51,441 bases of DNA. Source: Arthrobacter sp. Leaf141 (GTDB lineage: Bacteria; Actinomycetota; Actinomycetes; Actinomycetales; Micrococcaceae). The position numbers and the translations under genes are program-made. Positions 7,800 through 16,356 of this stretch are shown here, in pieces. The notes beneath the pieces are model-generated. The model saw only the letters and a list, made by a program, of their open reading frames with translations, was not told the origin of the DNA and did no database searches. The stretch covers positions 26,546 through 77,986 of the forward strand of contig NZ_LMOL01000011.1 in assembly GCF_001424565.1 (NCBI RefSeq). Reading direction: 5' to 3'. Numbering within the stretch: position 1 is the stretch's first letter; each line of letters begins with the position of its first letter.

Positions 7800-8702
7800 C
7801 TAGTTGGCGGAGAGAGCGCGGCGGGCCAGCGACCGGTGGATGCCGGTGTGGTCCAGTGCGCCGTCGCCCTGGGCCACCATGTCGGCGAACAGGTCTCGGA
7901 CGGTGCCGCTGAGGGCCAGGTCCAGTCCGCGGGCCTGCGCGACCTCGGCGATGAACCCCAGGTCCTTGAGCTGGTTGTTGGCGCTGCCGCCGCCGTCGAA
8001 ATTGTCCTCCACCCAGCGCTGTCCCTTCTGCCGCAGGACTGCCGAATCGGCCAAGCCGCCCCTGAGGAGCTCCAGCACAACGTTTACGTCGAGGCCGCCC
8101 TGCCGGGCCAACAGCATCGCCTCGGAAACTGCTGTCACTGTGGCGGCCACAACGATCTGGTTGCAAGCCTTGGCGAGTTCCCCCGAGCCGCTGGGTCCGA
8201 GGTACCGCACGGTAGTGCCCATCGACTGGAAGGCAGGTTCCAGGTCGTTTGCCGCGCCGGCGTCGCCACCCACCATGATGCTGAGAGTGCCATCCTCCGC
8301 GCCCATCGTCCCGCCGCTGACGGGCGCATCGAGGACTGTCACGCCGCGGGCCTTCAGCCGTTCGGCAAAGCCGGCCACCGCCACCGGCGACACCGTGCCG
8401 TGGACCACCAGGACAGGACTGCTGATGCCCTTGGCGTCCCAGCCCGCCAGCAGGCCGTCCGGACCGCCCAGCAGACTGTCCACTTGTTCCAGATCGGGAA
8501 GGACAGTGAGGACGACGTCGGACGCGGCCTCAGCGGGCGTCATTGCCGCGCGTGCGCCCAGGGCCGCCAGGGGTTCGGTTTTCGCGGCCGTCCGGTTCCA
8601 CACCGTGAGGTGGGGCGCGAAGGCCAGGAGCCTGCGGGCCATGGGTGCGCCCATGGGCCCGAGACCCAGGAGGGCGTAAGAGCGGGAGGTAGTCTGCGTC
8701 AT
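7800..8702 (-). CDS. NAD(P)-dependent beta-hydroxyacid dehydrogenase
   Basis: A 300-residue member of the 3-hydroxyisobutyrate/tartronate-semialdehyde reductase family. It oxidises a beta-hydroxyacid or reduces a semialdehyde with NAD(P). The Rossmann motif is GLGPMGAPMA near residue 13, the substrate-binding signature is DAPVSGGTMGAEDG, and the catalytic lysine region reads GSGELAKACNQ. The C-terminal helical domain is complete. The ATG at 8702 is the only reasonable start. It lies downstream of the LacI-family gene on the same strand, with a 117-base gap holding a tandem repeat, so it could be part of the same regulated sugar-acid pathway as the operon at 10125-16215. That link is inference; the substrate cannot be read from sequence. 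Confidence 0.85.
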   Translation of the reverse strand: MTQTTSRSYALLGLGPMGAPMARRLLAFAPHLTVWNRTAAKTEPLAALGARAAMTPAEAASDVVLTVLPDLEQVDSLLGGPDGLLAGWDAKGISSPVLVVHGTVSPVAVAGFAERLKARGVTVLDAPVSGGTMGAEDGTLSIMVGGDAGAANDLEPAFQSMGTTVRYLGPSGSGELAKACNQIVVAATVTAVSEAMLLARQGGLDVNVVLELLRGGLADSAVLRQKGQRWVEDNFDGGGSANNQLKDLGFIAEVAQARGLDLALSGTVRDLFADMVAQGDGALDHTGIHRSLARRALSAN

Positions 8703-8766
8703 GTCAGTCCTTTGGGTTCGGCGCCGGTGCTGCCGCAGGCAGCCGGTGCAGGGTGCGGCGGCACGC

Positions 8767-8810
8767 GGCCGCGGGAAGGGTAGAGCGGGGCCGCGGGAAG
8801 GGTAGAGCGG
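8767..8810. repeat. 22-bp tandem duplication
   Basis: Two exact adjacent copies of a 22-base unit (8767-8788 and 8789-8810; it contains gcgggaagggtagagcgg) lie directly downstream of the LacI-family gene and upstream of the dehydrogenase gene. Two identical copies suggest recent slippage; it could affect the dehydrogenase promoter or leader. Confidence 0.9.
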
Positions 8811-8819
8811 AACGACTTG

Positions 8820-9848
8820 TCAGGCGCGGACTTTGAGCCGGCCCACGCTGGCGCGTTCAATGAGTTCGGCGTCCACCCGCACCACCGTAGGCTTGCCGGG
8901 CGTCCTGCCACCCGGGTTGGCTAGGGCAAGGCGAACGGAGTGCCGGGCAAGGAGGTCAATGGGCTGTCGGACGATGGTCAGCGGCGGCGTCATCAGTTCC
9001 GTCCAGGGCGAATCCTCGAAGACGATCACGGAGAGTTCCGCCGGGACGGACACCCCGGCATGGGCCAGCCGGCCCAATACAGCCGTCACCTGGGCGGTGT
9101 TCGCCACCACCACTGCGGTGGGTGGCTCGTCCAGGTTCAGGAGCGCGCTCATCGCATCTCCTCCGGCGGTGCCGCGGAACGCCGCCGACCGGACCAGGAG
9201 ATCATCCCGCTCCAGCCCCGCAGCGTCAAGGGCCTGCCGGTAGCCGGCGATCCGGTCCCGGCCCGTGGTGGATTCTGCCGGCCCGGAAATCATCGCGATC
9301 CGCCGGTGTCCGTGCGCAGCCAGCAGGGCCGTGGCGGACCGCCCCGACTCCACGTTGTTGATGGTCACCACATCCACGTCAGCCAAGGCAGGGATGGAGC
9401 GGTCAACAAACACCACGTCCGTTCCCATGTCCTGGAGCCTCTTCCAAATATCCAGGTTGTTTCCCGTGGGGGTGGCGATGATGCCGCTGACCCGGCGTTC
9501 GATCAGGGTGGAGAGCCGCTCGGATTCGAGCTGGTCGTCCTCCTGGGTGGTCATCAACAGCACCTGGATGCCGCGGGAGTGCGCTTCCTGGACCACTTGG
9601 TCGGCAAGGCGGGCGAAGAAGGGATTCGAAACATCCGCCAGGAGCAGGCCCAGGGTGGTGGGCGGGCCGTGCTTCAGCTCCCGGGCGGCCGTACGCGGGT
9701 GGTAACCCAGGGTAGCCATGACCTCGTGAACCCGGTCCCGGGTTGCGGCAGCCACCGGCCCTGACCCGGGGTTGAGCACCCGCGAGACCACAGCGACGGA
9801 TACTCCCGCCGCCGCAGCAACGTCGCGGATGGTGGGCTGCTTCTGCAC
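8820..9848 (-). CDS. LacI-family transcriptional repressor
   Basis: A 342-residue regulator. The N-terminal helix-turn-helix reads TIRDVAAAAGVSVAVVSRVLN, followed by the hinge helix ATLGYHPRTAARELK, then a periplasmic-binding-protein-like sugar sensor (VSNPFFARLADQV, VDRSIPALADVDVVTINN, GHRRIAMISG). The start is GTG at 9848, with GAGGAG a few bases upstream. It is transcribed away from the oxidoreductase/ABC operon that begins at 10125. The shared intergenic region holds a perfect palindrome, TGGAACCGGTTCCA, of the type LacI proteins bind, so it probably represses that operon until the sugar or sugar acid is present. Confidence 0.9.
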   Translation of the reverse strand: MQKQPTIRDVAAAAGVSVAVVSRVLNPGSGPVAAATRDRVHEVMATLGYHPRTAARELKHGPPTTLGLLLADVSNPFFARLADQVVQEAHSRGIQVLLMTTQEDDQLESERLSTLIERRVSGIIATPTGNNLDIWKRLQDMGTDVVFVDRSIPALADVDVVTINNVESGRSATALLAAHGHRRIAMISGPAESTTGRDRIAGYRQALDAAGLERDDLLVRSAAFRGTAGGDAMSALLNLDEPPTAVVVANTAQVTAVLGRLAHAGVSVPAELSVIVFEDSPWTELMTPPLTIVRQPIDLLARHSVRLALANPGGRTPGKPTVVRVDAELIERASVGRLKVRA

Positions 9849-9916
9849 GTGTACTCCTCGGTCGGCTACTGCAGCTCTGCCGTCAAGTCCGGCAGGAACT
9901 TTTTCAGACTAGGGTA

Positions 9917-9961
9917 TTGACCTCGTCCGGCAGGTATGAAATAAAAGTGGAACCGGTTCCA
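9917..9961 (+). promoter_or_regulatory. Promoter with LacI-type operator TGGAACCGGTTCCA
   Basis: A 14-base perfect palindrome at 9948-9961 with the central CpG typical of LacI-family sites lies in the region between the repressor gene and the operon starting at 10125. A TTGACC box at 9917-9922, with the AT-rich stretch aataaa 17 bases on, places the operator around the expected transcription start, a good position for repression. The palindrome is seen directly; the exact -10 box is uncertain. The remaining bases of the 9849-10124 gap show no gene. Confidence 0.75.
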
Positions 9962-10124
9962 TTATGTTTACTTCCACAGTGAATGTCTACCACCGCACCC
10001 CTCGGATTCCACCGGCACCACCCCGCCGGCCCCGAACGCCACAGCCTGCCGCAACGCTGCACAGGCACCGGCGCACACCACTGGCCGTCCAGCACGGACG
10101 CAGCCAAACCACCGAAAGGCGATT

Positions 10125-11477
10125 ATGAACCTCCACAAACTCCTGACCCAGCGCGAGGCCGACGGCGCCCCGATCCGTGTGGGCCTGATCGGTGCCGGCC
10201 GCTACGGAACCATGTACCTGGCGCAGGCACGCAACATCCCGGGCATCCACGTGGTGGCCATTGCCGACATCAACGCCGAGCGGGCCAAGGGTGCACTGAA
10301 GCTCGTCGAGTGGCCCGATGAAGCCTTTGTTGACGACATCGAAACGGCCCTGGCCACCCGTGCCACCACTGTTGTGACCGACGCCGCTGCCCTGTTCGAC
10401 GCCGAACTCGACGTCATCGTAGAGGCCACCGGCAACCCGATCGTTGGCATCAACCACGCGCTGCGCGCCATCGAAACCGGCAAGCACATCATCATGGTCA
10501 CCGTCGAGGCGGACGCCCTCGCCGGACCTGCCCTCGCCAAACGCGCCCGGGAGGCCGGCGTCGTCTATTCCCTCGCCTACGGCGACCAGCCCGCCCTGAT
10601 CTGGGAACTCGTGGACTGGGCGCGGACGTCGGGCTTCGACGTGGTCTGCGCCGGCAAGGGCGCCAAGTACCTCTCGCACTACCACGGCATGAATCCGGAT
10701 AATGTGTGGGAAAACTGGGAGTTCTCCAAGGAGCTGACCGATTCCGGCCAGCTCAACCCGTACATGCACACCTCCTTCCGCGACGGCACCAAGGCAGCCA
10801 TCGAAATGGCGGCGGTAGCCAACGCCGCCGGCCTGCGCCCCTCCGATGAGGGCCTCACCTTCACCCCCGGCGACGTCGAGGAAATCGCCACGATCTGCCG
10901 GCCGGCAGCCGACGGCGGCGTCCTCAGCCATGCAGGCAGCGTCGATGTGATGTCCAGCGTGACCCGCGCCGGCGACTGGATCCCCCACAACACCCAGGAA
11001 GGCGTCTTTGTGGTGGTCAAGGCCACCAACAAGTACGTCTCCGGCTGCTTCCAGGAATACCCCTGGCACCCGGACCCCACCGGCCAGTACGCCGCCCTGT
11101 ACCGCCCGTACCACTACGTGGGCCTGGAACTGAACGTCTCGATAGCGAACGCCGTGCTCCGCGGAGTAGCCACGGGCGCGCCCGAAGGCTTCCACGCCGA
11201 CGTGGTGGCCTGCGCCAAAAAAGACCTCAAAGCGGGTGAAATCCTCGACGGCGAAGGCGGCTTCACCGTCTGGGGCAAGCTGATCTCGGCTGAGAAGTCC
11301 GTCCGGGACCGCGCCCTGCCGGTCGCCATGGCCCACCATGTCAAACTCGTCAACGACATCCCCGAAGGCGGCATCGTGGGCTGGGACGACGTCGAGATCG
11401 ACACCTCGCTGGACCAGGCGCTGAAGCTGCGCCGCGAGACCGAGGCCCTGGCCCTTGATGTGGTGCCGGCGACATGA
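10125..11477 (+). CDS. NAD(P)-dependent oxidoreductase with SAF-like C-terminus
   Basis: A 450-residue protein with an N-terminal Rossmann fold (VGLIGAGRYGTMYL near residue 20; ADINAERA) like homoserine-dehydrogenase and Gfo/Idh enzymes, a middle catalytic part (DVIVEATGNP, GKHIIMVTVEAD, GAKYLSHYHGMNPD) and a C-terminal segment resembling SAF domains (CAKKDLKAGEILDGEGGFTVWGKL). Related proteins are often found beside sugar or sugar-acid transporters. It is the first gene of the LacI-controlled operon and overlaps the binding-protein gene by four bases (ATGA). I infer oxidation of the sugar or polyol imported by the downstream ABC system. The exact reaction is unknown to me. The ATG at 10125 follows a GAAAGG ribosome site. 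Confidence 0.8.
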   Translation: MNLHKLLTQREADGAPIRVGLIGAGRYGTMYLAQARNIPGIHVVAIADINAERAKGALKLVEWPDEAFVDDIETALATRATTVVTDAAALFDAELDVIVEATGNPIVGINHALRAIETGKHIIMVTVEADALAGPALAKRAREAGVVYSLAYGDQPALIWELVDWARTSGFDVVCAGKGAKYLSHYHGMNPDNVWENWEFSKELTDSGQLNPYMHTSFRDGTKAAIEMAAVANAAGLRPSDEGLTFTPGDVEEIATICRPAADGGVLSHAGSVDVMSSVTRAGDWIPHNTQEGVFVVVKATNKYVSGCFQEYPWHPDPTGQYAALYRPYHYVGLELNVSIANAVLRGVATGAPEGFHADVVACAKKDLKAGEILDGEGGFTVWGKLISAEKSVRDRALPVAMAHHVKLVNDIPEGGIVGWDDVEIDTSLDQALKLRRETEALALDVVPAT

Positions 11478-12739
11478 TCGACAGGCGCACATTCCTGGGA
11501 GCGGCCGGAGCCAGCCTGCTGCTGGCCGGCTGCGGCGCCACCCCGGCTTTGGACCCCAACCGGGCGGCGTCAGCCGGCGGCACCCTGAAGTTCGGCAGCT
11601 GGCAGTGGCTTGAGCCGGGCCGCGGCGAGGCCATGTGGAAAGCCGTCCAGGCCTACCAGAAGAAGAACCCGTCAGCCGTGCTGGCCCAAAGCACCACCCC
11701 GTTCCTCTCCTTCGCCGACAAGCTCAACACCGAACTTGGCGGCAAGGGCGGCCCTGACATCTTTGTGGTGCAGGACGTGAACTTCTACCCCCTGGCCGAC
11801 GCCGGCATCCTGGCTCCGCTGACCTCGGTGGTCGAATCCCACAAGGGCACCCCGTTCAACCACACCATCAAGTCCGGCGAGGTGAACGGGGTGCAGTACG
11901 GGATCACCTGGGAGCGGCTCAACTGGAACTTCTTCTGGAACCGGGGCCTGCTGGAAAAGGCCAACGTGGCACCGCCCACCACTGTGGCTGAACTGATTTC
12001 CGCCGCCGGGGAGATCAGGAACGCCACCGGCCTGGACGGGTTCGGGGTCCGCCACCAGATGACCGAGTTCGATTCCTGGTTCATGGACTTCGACGTCTGG
12101 ACCTACGGGTTCGGCGGATCCTGGTCCGACGGGTCCCGCCCCACCATCGATTCGAAGGAAAACATCGCCGGGGTGGAGGCCTTCGGGGAACTTTACCGGT
12201 CCGGGGCCATGCCCATCGGCGACGACGCGTCCACCATGCGCACCAAGTTCCGTGAGGGCAGGCTCGGCATGATGATCGATGTCTCCTCCACGGTGGCGGG
12301 CATCCTGCGCTCCTCCAAGACGCTGAAGTCCGAGGACATCGGCTTCGCCGACCGGATCCCGCTCCCCAGCCCATCCGCCCACCAGGAGATCGTGCTGGCC
12401 GTGAACGGGTTCGGCAAGAACAAGAACCTTGCCGTCGACTTCGTCGGCTGGGTGGGCTCCGATGAAGGCCAGGCGGAACTCCGCACCGCCATGGGACCGT
12501 CCACCCTGGCCACCGACGTGCCGCTGGCGCCCGATTACGCGGCGGCAAACCCGTGGGCCAAGGCGTTCATCGACCTCGCCGCCGACTCGCGCAGCCCCCT
12601 TATCAAGGGCTATGAGGCGCAGACCAAGGCCATCATGCGCGAAGTCATGACGCAGGTGGAACGCTACCTCGTGGACGGCGGCGACGCTGCCAAGGCACTC
12701 GCCACCGCACAGACACAAGTAACTCAGCTGATCGGCTGA
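11474..12739 (+). CDS. ABC transporter sugar-binding lipoprotein
   Basis: A 421-residue extracellular solute-binding protein (family 1, carbohydrate type). The N-terminus MIDRRTFLGAAG carries a twin-arginine-like pair, and LLAGC at about residue 18-22 is a lipobox, so the protein is exported and lipid-anchored outside the membrane. The mature part has the usual ligand-cleft features (GPDIFVVQDVNFYPLADAGIL, YGITWERLNWNFFWN, rich in Trp and Tyr as expected for sugar ligands). It delivers substrate to the two permeases encoded next. ATG at 11474 overlaps the stop of the upstream gene. The sugar is not known. Confidence 0.9.
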   Translation: MIDRRTFLGAAGASLLLAGCGATPALDPNRAASAGGTLKFGSWQWLEPGRGEAMWKAVQAYQKKNPSAVLAQSTTPFLSFADKLNTELGGKGGPDIFVVQDVNFYPLADAGILAPLTSVVESHKGTPFNHTIKSGEVNGVQYGITWERLNWNFFWNRGLLEKANVAPPTTVAELISAAGEIRNATGLDGFGVRHQMTEFDSWFMDFDVWTYGFGGSWSDGSRPTIDSKENIAGVEAFGELYRSGAMPIGDDASTMRTKFREGRLGMMIDVSSTVAGILRSSKTLKSEDIGFADRIPLPSPSAHQEIVLAVNGFGKNKNLAVDFVGWVGSDEGQAELRTAMGPSTLATDVPLAPDYAAANPWAKAFIDLAADSRSPLIKGYEAQTKAIMREVMTQVERYLVDGGDAAKALATAQTQVTQLIG

Positions 12740-12765
12740 GCAGACCTAGGCAAAGGATCCGGGCA

Positions 12766-13713
12766 ATGTCGCTCCGAACTTCGATCTCCCCGCCCGCCGT
12801 GGCGCAGCCGCCAATACAGGATGCGCCTTCCCGGCATCACATGTGGCAGAAAATCTCCCCCTACATCTACGTCGGCCCGGCCGTCATCTACCTGATCATT
12901 TTTATGATCATCCCCGTGGTGCAGGGAATCCAGCTCAGCTTCACCAAAACCCCGCTGGTACGGCCGGACGGCGGCACCGGCGTGGGGCTGGAGAACTATG
13001 CCAAACTGCTGGGCAGCCCCCAGTTCTACAACTCCCTGGGCGCCACCGTCCTGTACACGGCCGCCACGGTGCTGTTCGCCGTCGTCATCGGTACCGGGTC
13101 GGCGCTGCTGCTGAACCGCGCATTCAAGGGCCGCACGGTGATGCGGGCAATCATCACCTTCCCGTGGGCCGTGCCCACAGTGGCCACCGCCTTGATTTTC
13201 GGCTGGATCTTCAACCGTTCGGACGGTGTCCTCAACGAGGTGGTGGGCGTGATGGGCATCGGCCAGCAGGGCTGGCTGGTGGACCCCAAGTTCGGCATGG
13301 CCGCCGTGGTCCTGACCTCCGTCTGGAAAGTCATGCCACTGGTGATGCTGGTGGTCCTGGCCTCGCTGCAGTCCATTCCCACCGAACTGTATGAAGCCAC
13401 AAGGATGGACGGCGCCGGCGCGCTGGAAACCTTCCGGGCCGTCACGTGGCCACACATCGCCCCCACGGTCCGGGTGGTCACCCTACTGATGACCATCTGG
13501 TCCATCCGCCGCTTCGAGATCATCTACCTCCTCACCGGCGGCGGCCCCGTGGACAGCACCAATACGTTGGTGGTCAACGTCTACCGGCAGGCCTTCAGTA
13601 ACCAGGAACTGGGCCGCGCCGCAGCCATCGGTGCCCTGGGGCTGGTCCTGTCCCTGCTGGTCACGGTTGTCTACTTCATCATGGAACGGCGCACTGCCGC
13701 CAAGGAGGCCTGA
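12766..13713 (+). CDS. ABC sugar permease (MalF-like)
   Basis: A 315-residue inner-membrane permease of the carbohydrate-uptake-1 class. Six hydrophobic segments are visible, beginning with ISPYIYVGPAVIYLIIFMI near residue 28. The EAA coupling motif that contacts the ATPase reads YEATRMDGAGALETF near residue 207. It follows the binding protein by 26 bases and precedes the second permease by three bases. Together with the genes on either side it makes a complete importer. Confidence 0.9.
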   Translation: MSLRTSISPPAVAQPPIQDAPSRHHMWQKISPYIYVGPAVIYLIIFMIIPVVQGIQLSFTKTPLVRPDGGTGVGLENYAKLLGSPQFYNSLGATVLYTAATVLFAVVIGTGSALLLNRAFKGRTVMRAIITFPWAVPTVATALIFGWIFNRSDGVLNEVVGVMGIGQQGWLVDPKFGMAAVVLTSVWKVMPLVMLVVLASLQSIPTELYEATRMDGAGALETFRAVTWPHIAPTVRVVTLLMTIWSIRRFEIIYLLTGGGPVDSTNTLVVNVYRQAFSNQELGRAAAIGALGLVLSLLVTVVYFIMERRTAAKEA

Positions 13714-13716
13714 GAT

Positions 13717-14607
13717 ATGAGCACCAAAGAAGCACCCCCGGTCCTCCACGCTCCCGCCCGGCGGCGGCTCAAGGCGCCGGGACAACGGAACTTCAGCAAG
13801 CCCGTCCGGTTGCTCCTGCTGGCCGCCCTGGTCCTGTTCTCCGGCTTCCCGCTGTACTGGATGCTGAACACTGCCCTCAGCGTGGACTCGGAACTTTATG
13901 GCCAGGCGCAGGGCTGGTGGCCGCACTGGGAACGGCTGGCCGACTTCGGTGAACTAATCGGCACCGTCCCGATTTTCAAGTGGCTCACCAACTCGGTGGT
14001 CATCGCCGGCGGCACCACACTGCTGTCCCTCGTTTTCGCTGTCCTGGCCGGATATGCGCTGTCCCGGTTCAAGTTTTACGGCAAGGGAGCCGCTGGGTTC
14101 CTGCTCTTCGCCACCCAGATGCTGCCGGAGGCGCTCCTGGTGGTCCCCATTTATGCCTTGTTCGCATCATTGGGGCTGCTGAACGGGATGGGCGGCCTGA
14201 TCCTGGCCAACGTGGCGTTCACCATGCCGGTCAGCGTCTGGATCATCAAGGGAGCCATCGATGCCATCCCATACGAAATCGAGGAAGCTGCATCCGTTGA
14301 CGGCTGCCCCAGGGTTACCATCCTTTCCCTGGTCCTCACCCCGTTGATCCTGCCCAGCGTTGCCGCTGCCGCCGTCATCAACTTCTTTGACGGCTGGAAC
14401 GAGTTCCTGCTGGCCAAGACGTTCATCGCCGAGCGGGACCTGTGGCCGGCGTCGGTGGGCCTGGCCTCGTTCGTTGGCCAGTACCTGACCTCGCTGAACT
14501 CCGTCATGGCAGCAGCGCTGCTGTTCACACTGCCGGCGCTGATCTTCTTCCTCCTTGTCCAGCGTCGCATCGTCTCAGGCCTCACGGCCGGCTCAGTCAA
14601 AGGTTGA
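13717..14607 (+). CDS. ABC sugar permease (MalG-like)
   Basis: A 296-residue inner-membrane permease that pairs with the preceding MalF-like protein. About six membrane segments run from residue 30 to 285, and the EAA loop reads IEEAASVDGCPRVTIL. The start ATG at 13717 lies four bases after the stop of the first permease. The stop (14605-14607) is followed two bases later by the ATG of the ATPase gene, a spacing that favours coupled translation. Confidence 0.9.
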   Translation: MSTKEAPPVLHAPARRRLKAPGQRNFSKPVRLLLLAALVLFSGFPLYWMLNTALSVDSELYGQAQGWWPHWERLADFGELIGTVPIFKWLTNSVVIAGGTTLLSLVFAVLAGYALSRFKFYGKGAAGFLLFATQMLPEALLVVPIYALFASLGLLNGMGGLILANVAFTMPVSVWIIKGAIDAIPYEIEEAASVDGCPRVTILSLVLTPLILPSVAAAAVINFFDGWNEFLLAKTFIAERDLWPASVGLASFVGQYLTSLNSVMAAALLFTLPALIFFLLVQRRIVSGLTAGSVKG

Positions 14608-14609
14608 TC

Positions 14610-15821
14610 ATGGCAAAGCTCTCATTACGCAACATCAGCAAACGGTTCGGGGACACCAAGGTGATCCACGACTTCAGCGCCGAGGTGGACAACGGCGAGT
14701 TCCTGGTCCTGCTAGGCGCTTCCGGATCCGGCAAGTCCACCCTGCTGCGCATCATTGCGGGCCTGACGGACGCCACCGCGGGGGACGTCATCTTCGATAA
14801 CCTCAGGGTCAACCGGCAGAGCCCGCGCGAGCGGGACGTCGCCTTTGTTTTCCAGTCCTACGCCCTGTACCCGCACCTGACCGTCCGGGAGAACATCGCG
14901 TTCCCGCTGGCGCTGGACAAGTTCAAGGGCTGGCACCACATTCCGGGCATCAGCACCATTGCACGGCGGGTGTTTGGTTCCTCGAAGGACATCGCCAAGC
15001 AGGTGTCCGGGGTCTCCGCCATGCTGGAGCTTGACCAGTACGCGGACCGCAAGCCGGGCGGCCTTTCCGGCGGCCAGCGCCAGCGCGTGGCATTGGCCCG
15101 GGCCCTCATCCGCAACCCATCAATGTTCCTGCTGGATGAGCCGCTGTCCAACCTGGATGCAAAACTCCGGGCGGAACTGCGCGGCGAAATTGTCCGGCTG
15201 CACCGCCTGACCGGCAAGACGTTCGTTTATGTCACGCATGACCAGGTGGAAGCCATGACCATGGCCACACAGATCGTCATCCTGCACAACGGCGTGGTCC
15301 AGCAACACGCCACGCCGCAGGAGATCTACACCCGACCGGCCAACACATATGTGGCCAGGTTCATCGGCAGCCCGCCCATGAACCTGATGGCCGCTGCCGT
15401 GGTTGACGGCCAGCCTGTGGTTGGCGGACTGACGTTGGCGGCTCCGGACGGTCCCGGGGTTGGTCAACCCCGGCTTGGCGATGGGGGCGTTACCGTGGGC
15501 GTTCGCCCGGAACACCTCAGCGTCACCGTGGACGGAGGGAGGCAGGGCCTGCCCGGCACTGTCCGGCGGATCGAGGACCTCGGGGCGGACACCCTCATCG
15601 GGGTCCAGCCGGACCCCGCCCTGGACCTCAAGACGTGGGAACTAAACCGTGACGAACTCATCTGGATCCGCCAGGCCGGGCAATCCCGGCTGATGGCCGG
15701 CGACGCCTGCACCGTGGTCCCTGAGCCCGGGAAGGCCAGCTACTTCGACAGCACCACCGGCGAAAACCTCGCACCGGCCGGCCGGAACTCTGATGCCGGG
15801 GCAGTGCCGCTGGGCGCCTGA
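14610..15821 (+). CDS. ABC transporter ATPase (MalK/MsmX-like)
   Basis: A 403-residue ATPase that powers the sugar importer. Walker A is GASGSGKST near residue 37, the Q-loop is FVFQSYALYPHLTV, the signature is LSGGQRQR, Walker B is MFLLDEPLSNLD and the switch His is in VTHDQVEAM. A C-terminal regulatory OB-fold region (GVRPEHLSVTV) is present. Compared with MalK there are about 20 extra residues between the Q-loop and the signature (FKGWHHIPGISTIARRVFG). I start at the ATG at 14610; earlier in-frame starts run back into the permease gene and give a non-homologous extension. Confidence 0.92.
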   Translation: MAKLSLRNISKRFGDTKVIHDFSAEVDNGEFLVLLGASGSGKSTLLRIIAGLTDATAGDVIFDNLRVNRQSPRERDVAFVFQSYALYPHLTVRENIAFPLALDKFKGWHHIPGISTIARRVFGSSKDIAKQVSGVSAMLELDQYADRKPGGLSGGQRQRVALARALIRNPSMFLLDEPLSNLDAKLRAELRGEIVRLHRLTGKTFVYVTHDQVEAMTMATQIVILHNGVVQQHATPQEIYTRPANTYVARFIGSPPMNLMAAAVVDGQPVVGGLTLAAPDGPGVGQPRLGDGGVTVGVRPEHLSVTVDGGRQGLPGTVRRIEDLGADTLIGVQPDPALDLKTWELNRDELIWIRQAGQSRLMAGDACTVVPEPGKASYFDSTTGENLAPAGRNSDAGAVPLGA

Positions 15822-15903
15822 CCCTGGCCCACGCCCCCATTGTCCCGTCCCCACCTGTCCCGTCCCCCACCGGATGAACCCACCCAGCAAAGGAAAAGCA
15901 CCC

Positions 15904-16215
15904 ATGACCATCGTTGTGACTGCGGCATTCACCCCCAACGAAGGCTTCTACCAGCAGGTGGTGGACGCCCTGGCGCCGGCCATCGCCGAAGTCCACCAGG
16001 AGCCCGGCTGCCTGCTCTACGCCATCCATGAATCACCCAACGGCCAGATCCTGATGATCGAGAAGTGGACCAGCGCGGCGCTGCTGGACGCCCACGGCGC
16101 CGGCGAACCCGTCCAGCGGCTTAACGCTGCGCTGGAGGGCCTGCTGGCAAAGCCGGTCGAGGTCACCCGCCTCGTACCCATTCCCGTCGGAACCGCCGCC
16201 CAGGGCGCGCTCTAA
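15904..16215 (+). CDS. ABM-fold (antibiotic biosynthesis monooxygenase-like) protein
   Basis: A 103-residue protein with the dimeric alpha/beta-barrel pattern of the ABM family: TAAFTPNEGFYQQVVDAL, then EVHQEPGCLLYAIHES and ILMIEKWTSAALLDAHGAG. These include quinol monooxygenases and heme-degrading enzymes, but many have unknown activity. The ATG at 15904 has AAAGGAA at a good distance. It lies 82 bases after the ABC ATPase and is probably the last gene of the operon, since a terminator hairpin follows at 16231. Its role in sugar catabolism is unclear. Confidence 0.8.
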   Translation: MTIVVTAAFTPNEGFYQQVVDALAPAIAEVHQEPGCLLYAIHESPNGQILMIEKWTSAALLDAHGAGEPVQRLNAALEGLLAKPVEVTRLVPIPVGTAAQGAL

Positions 16216-16230
16216 GCACACCTGGTACAA

Positions 16231-16274
16231 GGAAGCGGACGACTCCGGGTGCCCACCCGCCGTCGTCCGCTTCC
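16231..16274 (+). terminator. Terminator hairpin after the sugar operon
   Basis: Arms of 13 bases (ggaagcggacgac at 16231-16243 and its complement at 16262-16274) pair perfectly, with an inner 4-bp stem in the loop. Only a weak T-stretch follows (gtttgg). It lies 16 bases after the ABM gene stop. Confidence 0.7.
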
Positions 16275-16343
16275 GTTTGGCGCCGGGGACAAAAGTCCGG
16301 CGTCACACAAGGGAACGGCCTCCGGTTCCGGACCGGCTACGCC

Positions 16344-16349
16344 TAATCT
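16344..16349 (+). promoter_or_regulatory. -10 box for a leaderless lipoprotein transcript
   Basis: TAATCT lies seven bases before the GTG start at 16357, the spacing expected if transcription begins at or next to the start codon. No convincing -35 box is visible. No riboswitch-like sequence separates the promoter from the gene. Confidence 0.4.
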
Positions 16350-16356
16350 TGGACTC

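Noticed and set aside
9987..11492. A 501-codon open frame antisense to the SAF-type oxidoreductase
   Set aside because: It is a shadow of the real gene; no family features and no ribosome site.
14442..14609. Long N-terminal extension of the ABC ATPase
   Set aside because: The extension overlaps the permease gene in another frame and has no homology; ATG 14610 gives a standard MalK start.
16275..16356. Possible cobalamin riboswitch before the lipoprotein/ECF genes
   Set aside because: A short cacaagggaac stretch resembles part of the B12 box, but the conserved GCCACTG box and paired stems are missing and the region is too short.
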